A stretch of DNA of 64,000 nucleotides from Chromobotia macracanthus. Taxonomy: Eukaryota > Chordata > Actinopteri > Cypriniformes > Botiidae. Numbering within the stretch: the stretch's first letter is position 1; each line of letters begins with the position of its first letter. The notes under the pieces are model-generated. The model was given only the letters and a program-made list of their open reading frames with translations. It was not told the DNA's origin and ran no database searches. This document shows, one piece after another, positions 60,123 to 64,000 of the stretch. The DNA is taken from assembly GCA_036877525.1 (NCBI GenBank), contig JAZGTH010000107.1, forward strand, positions 489,001 through 553,000. Direction: 5' to 3'. Position numbers and translations under genes: made by a program.

Positions 60123-60175
60123 CTGTTGCCACGGCAACAGGCGTCACATTGGCTGGCTTGACTGCATGCGCGTTC
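60123..60175 (+). promoter_or_regulatory. RFX X-box with CRE-, NF-Y- and NRF1-like motifs
   Basis: CTGTTGCC-AC-GGCAACAG (60123-60140) is a perfect inverted X-box of the RFX type. It is directly followed by GCGTCAC (half CRE), ATTGG in the context CACATTGGCTGG (reverse CCAAT box) and GCATGCGCG (NRF1-like). No gene start is recognised beside it. Confidence 0.5.
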
Positions 60176-63100
60176 TGCAGTAATGAGCACTTGGCAAGAT
60201 GCCAGGGCAAAATCCAGCCAACCTCGTCCCTGAAATGAAACAACATTTTCCAGCGTTTAGAGCTCATAATTCACAGATTTGCTCTGCATATTTCAGTGTG
60301 AAGCGTGCTCAGATTAGGGTCCAGTGGTGTACTCCCCTGTCTTCTTTTGTCTGTAATGATTACAGTCACCTTGTGTTGTCCTCTTGGCTCACTTTGGCTG
60401 TGGAGTGGAATCAGTCGACAGTGGTTGACTATATATACTGTTTCTGCAGTTATTTCCTGTGCTTCATCCAAACCATCTTTGAGTTCTCCATAATTATGGG
60501 ACCTTGAATCTGTTTAGATCTATTTAAAGGTATGTTTACATACATGTTTTCCTTGCATTTTTCGCATACAGAGAATAACTGTCAAAATGGTCCTTGTTCT
60601 CAAGGACACATTAAAACAACTAAAAACACTGTATTATATGACAGGCCAGGAGTTGGTGGTGTCACTAGATAGAACAAGTATAATGCATACACGTCATAGT
60701 TATCACAAATTCACAATTTTTAGTTCACATGGAGATGATAATGGTATTGAACTCAAAAACTTGCAGTTTGAAACCTGTACTAAATGATGTCATGTAAACA
60801 GCCTTAATAAAGAAAATGTTACGTAGGTATTATATCTGTTATATCTGTTTGCCTAAAGGACAAAAATCTTAAAGTTTAAAAGAAAAATTATTTACACCAA
60901 TACATTTAATAAATGTGAATGCAAATGAATACAGTTAACCATAGACCATTTTTGGCTCCTTTTGGAATTCCAGTAATGTTAATGTTAATCGAGCCAATTA
61001 GCATGTCAAGAACTTCCTGTTGTTATTCTTATTACATGCTGGACAGAGAAGCCTGACCTGTGGTGCAGAGTCCTTTGTTATACTAAATAAAGACACATGG
61101 ATGGGAATCAGGACCTGAGGCTGTGAGGAAACCCATTCGCTACCTGACACCCTGCCCAGCTGCTAGCTCATAAAGAAATACATGCTCTACTGCACTGTGC
61201 TGCAATTAAGGATTGGTAGGAAGTACAGCTAAACACATTATTAGACATTCATATTTTGAAGGTGGAAGAGCTGACCTTTAGCAGAAAAGAAATTACCCCC
61301 TTTAGCAACTGATCTATTTTAACTATCTGTAGAGACGTAAAAGGGAAGTATCAGTGCGTAATCATAGACCTCAGTCTCTTACCTTGTTTGAATTCTCTTT
61401 TAACATTTGTCACAGGAAACATATTCATTTCAGGTGTACATAAGATCTCAGTGACCACACTCTAGAATTTCCATTTGCTCAGCTGCTTCCTGCATGTGGT
61501 TTGAGTTGTAAGTATTTTGAGATGTCAGATGGATTGAGACAAAAGTGACCATTTCCAAAAAGGCCATTTTCTTGCTTTGGCTTCATCGTAATCTAGTCTG
61601 TTATTGAGAATTCTGTAAAATGGTCAAGTGGCAAGGTAAGACAGTCTTTGCGTCTGAAGGGCCCACGCCTCTTTCATGTGAGGTCGAAGCTGAGACAAGA
61701 CAGTGTTTTCTATGGGAAAATATGATAGATGGCTGTGGGAGACAGGCAGTCTGCTCATTAAAGCTGACGTGAGCACTGCAAACCACTATCTGAAGAGCCT
61801 CAAGAGAGAGGCCTCATTAAGGCCCCAATGATCTCTACTCAACTCTCCAGCTATTGGCTCTGTGTATTGTCCTCTTAAAGCCTGAGCGTCAGTTCTCCCA
61901 AGGTGAGGTGTGAAAGGAAGTCATACTCAAAATGCAGCTTTAAAGATAACAGTAAATCTGGTAAATCTTTTTTTTGTTTTTTTTTTTAAATTGAGACATT
62001 TTCTTTATCATGGTGTTTGCGGTAGTCTGCTGCATCCTCCATAAATTATGCCTCAGAGCAGGACTGAAAGATGAGGAGCTGCACAGATCTTTAAAACCGT
62101 GTTTGTGACATTACATGATGTGCATAATTCCTATGTAAGTTATTTATGAGCAGGGGAGGGGCTTTATAAGGCTGTAAGAGAACAGCTCAAATTTCTATGT
62201 ATTGTAGAGGCAACAGTCATGGTGTGAGCTCATTCAAAGTCTTATAAATACTGCACTGCACAGGAGTATCGTTTTTTTTACCCCTGTTCACAGCAACACC
62301 CCCTAGTGAGAAGGTACAATGTAGGGTGTCCATCTCTTCTGGATCTTATGGATCTTATTTTGCCCAAGTCAGGTTAGATTAATAAAATTACAATGGGAAA
62401 AAATAATCTTTAAGCATGAAAATTCTTGCCATAAAAGACATTTTTATAATTTACGAATTTGATTATGAGCCTTTCAGAGTTTTAAGCTTTACTTTTAGTC
62501 AAGTGACATCTTTGAAACACAGCCGCTATTTACTTTTGAAAAGCATACATTGCTGTGCTTATTCTTACATTGTGCACTTAGAGGATGATGCAAGTGTGAA
62601 TTATTAAGACGGGGGGTGGGATGGGCACATGCAAATGAATCTTATTTGGACAAGTTTTTCAATGGAGATCTATCACTTCAGGTAAAAACGCCTCAATCTA
62701 AATATAAACTGCATGCATACATGATTGACAATAAGATCTGACATCAGAGCATCATTTGCATCTTTATTTTGCTTTCAGGTGAAAGGACTGAACTGTAGGT
62801 CTGAAACAATGAGTCTGTGAGGACAGAGATCATCACAAATGTGTAAAAGGTTCATGCATGGAGCCAACAAATGTATATTGCTGTGTTAATCAAATGAGTA
62901 ATCCTTGAAACTATTGGTAGATAAGTGTGAAGTTGTGAGGGGTAATAACTTACTGTGGCAGAACACCTTAAAACAATTCTGTGCAACAACTGTACTCAGT
63001 TATGTGGTGTATATCTGTGCCTCCCCTGACATCACTAACAAATAAATACAATTGTACTGTAGTAATGCCATGGTATCACTGTATTCCATGTACCATGTAT

Positions 63101-64000
63101 TTTCGTGGTATTTTTGAAGTACAGTTGACTAACGTGTACATACAATGGTATATAAAACTGATAGTCAGTATGATGCCATTACTATAATAGTATCAACACA
63201 GCACTTTACAGAACAGATATATCAAATGCCACTGTCAACTCTTCCTTCACATTTGAATAGTAAATATAAGTTTTAGTTTTACCTATGGCAAAAGAAAGTG
63301 CCCTCACGGTTTACACAGAATCACACAATGTATGGAGTACAGCAAATGCAGTCTCTTATGCTCAAGGGTGTATACATCTGATAAAGCAGTGGCGTGTATT
63401 AACATTTATAAATGACAGCGCACGGCTGTGTGAAAGTGATAAATGTTCGGCAGAATAGTGGTCTGATAGATAAATCGAGCTTGAACGCACAGCAGTGTAG
63501 GCTGACCTGAGAACAGCCAGACAGGTAATTGGTTGGATGCAGAGTGTAATTCAGCTTCGACAAATCCCCTTCACAGCTGCCACCCTGTCTGAGAGAGTGA
63601 CTCAGGGGGGATGGGTGAGAGACAGATAGAGATTGAATATAATGATGGGGGTAGTAGAGGAATTGGGAGAAAGTGAATGAAAAATAGCATCCATGTTGGT
63701 GAGACTTGGTACATCTGGGGACGAATGAATAATGAGGAATATGGAAACAGAGATAAAGAAGAAAGTGGGAATGAATGACAAAGAAAGAAAAGGCAAATAT
63801 AGGCAAGTTAAATGAGTGGCATAGAATTTTGTGAGTTTTTTATGCCATATTCACATGATTTAATATAAATACATTGTAGCTGTTGTGACTATGGCGAATG
63901 TGTGTTATTCAGTGAATAACCTGCAAATCAGAAGTTTTGCTGATAGAGTTGACTTGTATATTTAGATAATTTTGTAATGTAATATCAACACTGGTTAGAA

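Larger units (their letters stand above)
45461..64000. other. gene-poor, repeat-rich DNA to the end of the window
   Basis: No exon here can be assigned to a known gene. By synteny it may be the upstream region or first intron of tnrc6a. It contains the microsatellites, MITE copies and Tc1-like fragment listed separately, a regulatory-motif cluster at 60123-60175 and two TACCAT/ATGGTA-rich stretches (about 52260-52385 and 63050-63150). Open frames here are short and lack protein-like composition. Confidence 0.55.

Noticed and set aside
63399..63806. 135-codon minus-strand open frame near the right edge
   Set aside because: Its Phe/Ser/His-rich translation comes from a GA-rich plus strand. No homology is recognised.
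45461..64000. Expected tnrc6a coding exons (glycine/tryptophan-rich)
   Set aside because: No GW-rich or other recognisable tnrc6a coding sequence is present in any frame, so the gene was not annotated despite the synteny.

Overview
The window is vertebrate, and most likely teleost, nuclear DNA. It is AT-rich with long introns, GT-AG splice sites, abundant dinucleotide microsatellites and many short inverted-repeat (MITE-like) elements of kinds common in cypriniform fishes, such as a TTAA-flanked element starting AGGAATAGTTCACC. The organism call is inference. I see no bacterial, phage or intact viral gene and no CRISPR array.

Two protein genes can be read on the + strand. First is the 3' part of cacng3 (TARP gamma-3, an AMPA-receptor auxiliary subunit). 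Exons 2, 3 and 4 lie at 10109-10192, 15949-16089 and 16871-17364, ending in a PDZ ligand TTPV. Exon 1 is left of the window, so 1-10108 is read as intron 1. Second is a complete rbbp6 (E3 ubiquitin ligase and pre-mRNA 3'-end processing factor). Its start codon is at 30579 and its stop at 43162-43164. I resolved 17 coding exons whose phases all agree, giving 5361 nt and 1786 residues, with DWNN, zinc knuckle, RING, proline-rich, RS and lysine-rich regions in order. The order cacng3 then rbbp6 on one strand matches human 16p12, where TNRC6A comes next.

Layout: 1-10108 intron 1 of cacng3 with several repeat copies; 10109-17364 cacng3 exons 2-4; 17365-29450 3'UTR and intergenic DNA ending in an odd poly(A) tract; about 29500-30578 CpG-enriched promoter and leader of rbbp6; 30579-43164 rbbp6 coding; to about 43740 its 3'UTR; 43741-64000 mostly non-coding and repeat-rich. 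In this last part lie a CpG-rich patch near 45 kb, which may be the promoter of the next gene, and a compact RFX/CRE/NF-Y/NRF1-like motif cluster at 60123-60175.

The points most worth a second look are: a possible DWNN-only short isoform of rbbp6 made by intronic polyadenylation; a NAGNAG acceptor at exon 7; a tandem AAASQ insertion after the RING; a six-copy MITE family; the CpG-rich patch at 45 kb with a 54-codon minus-strand ORF and a possible two-exon + strand start; and the X-box cluster at 60.1 kb. I did not find a previously undescribed multi-gene system.
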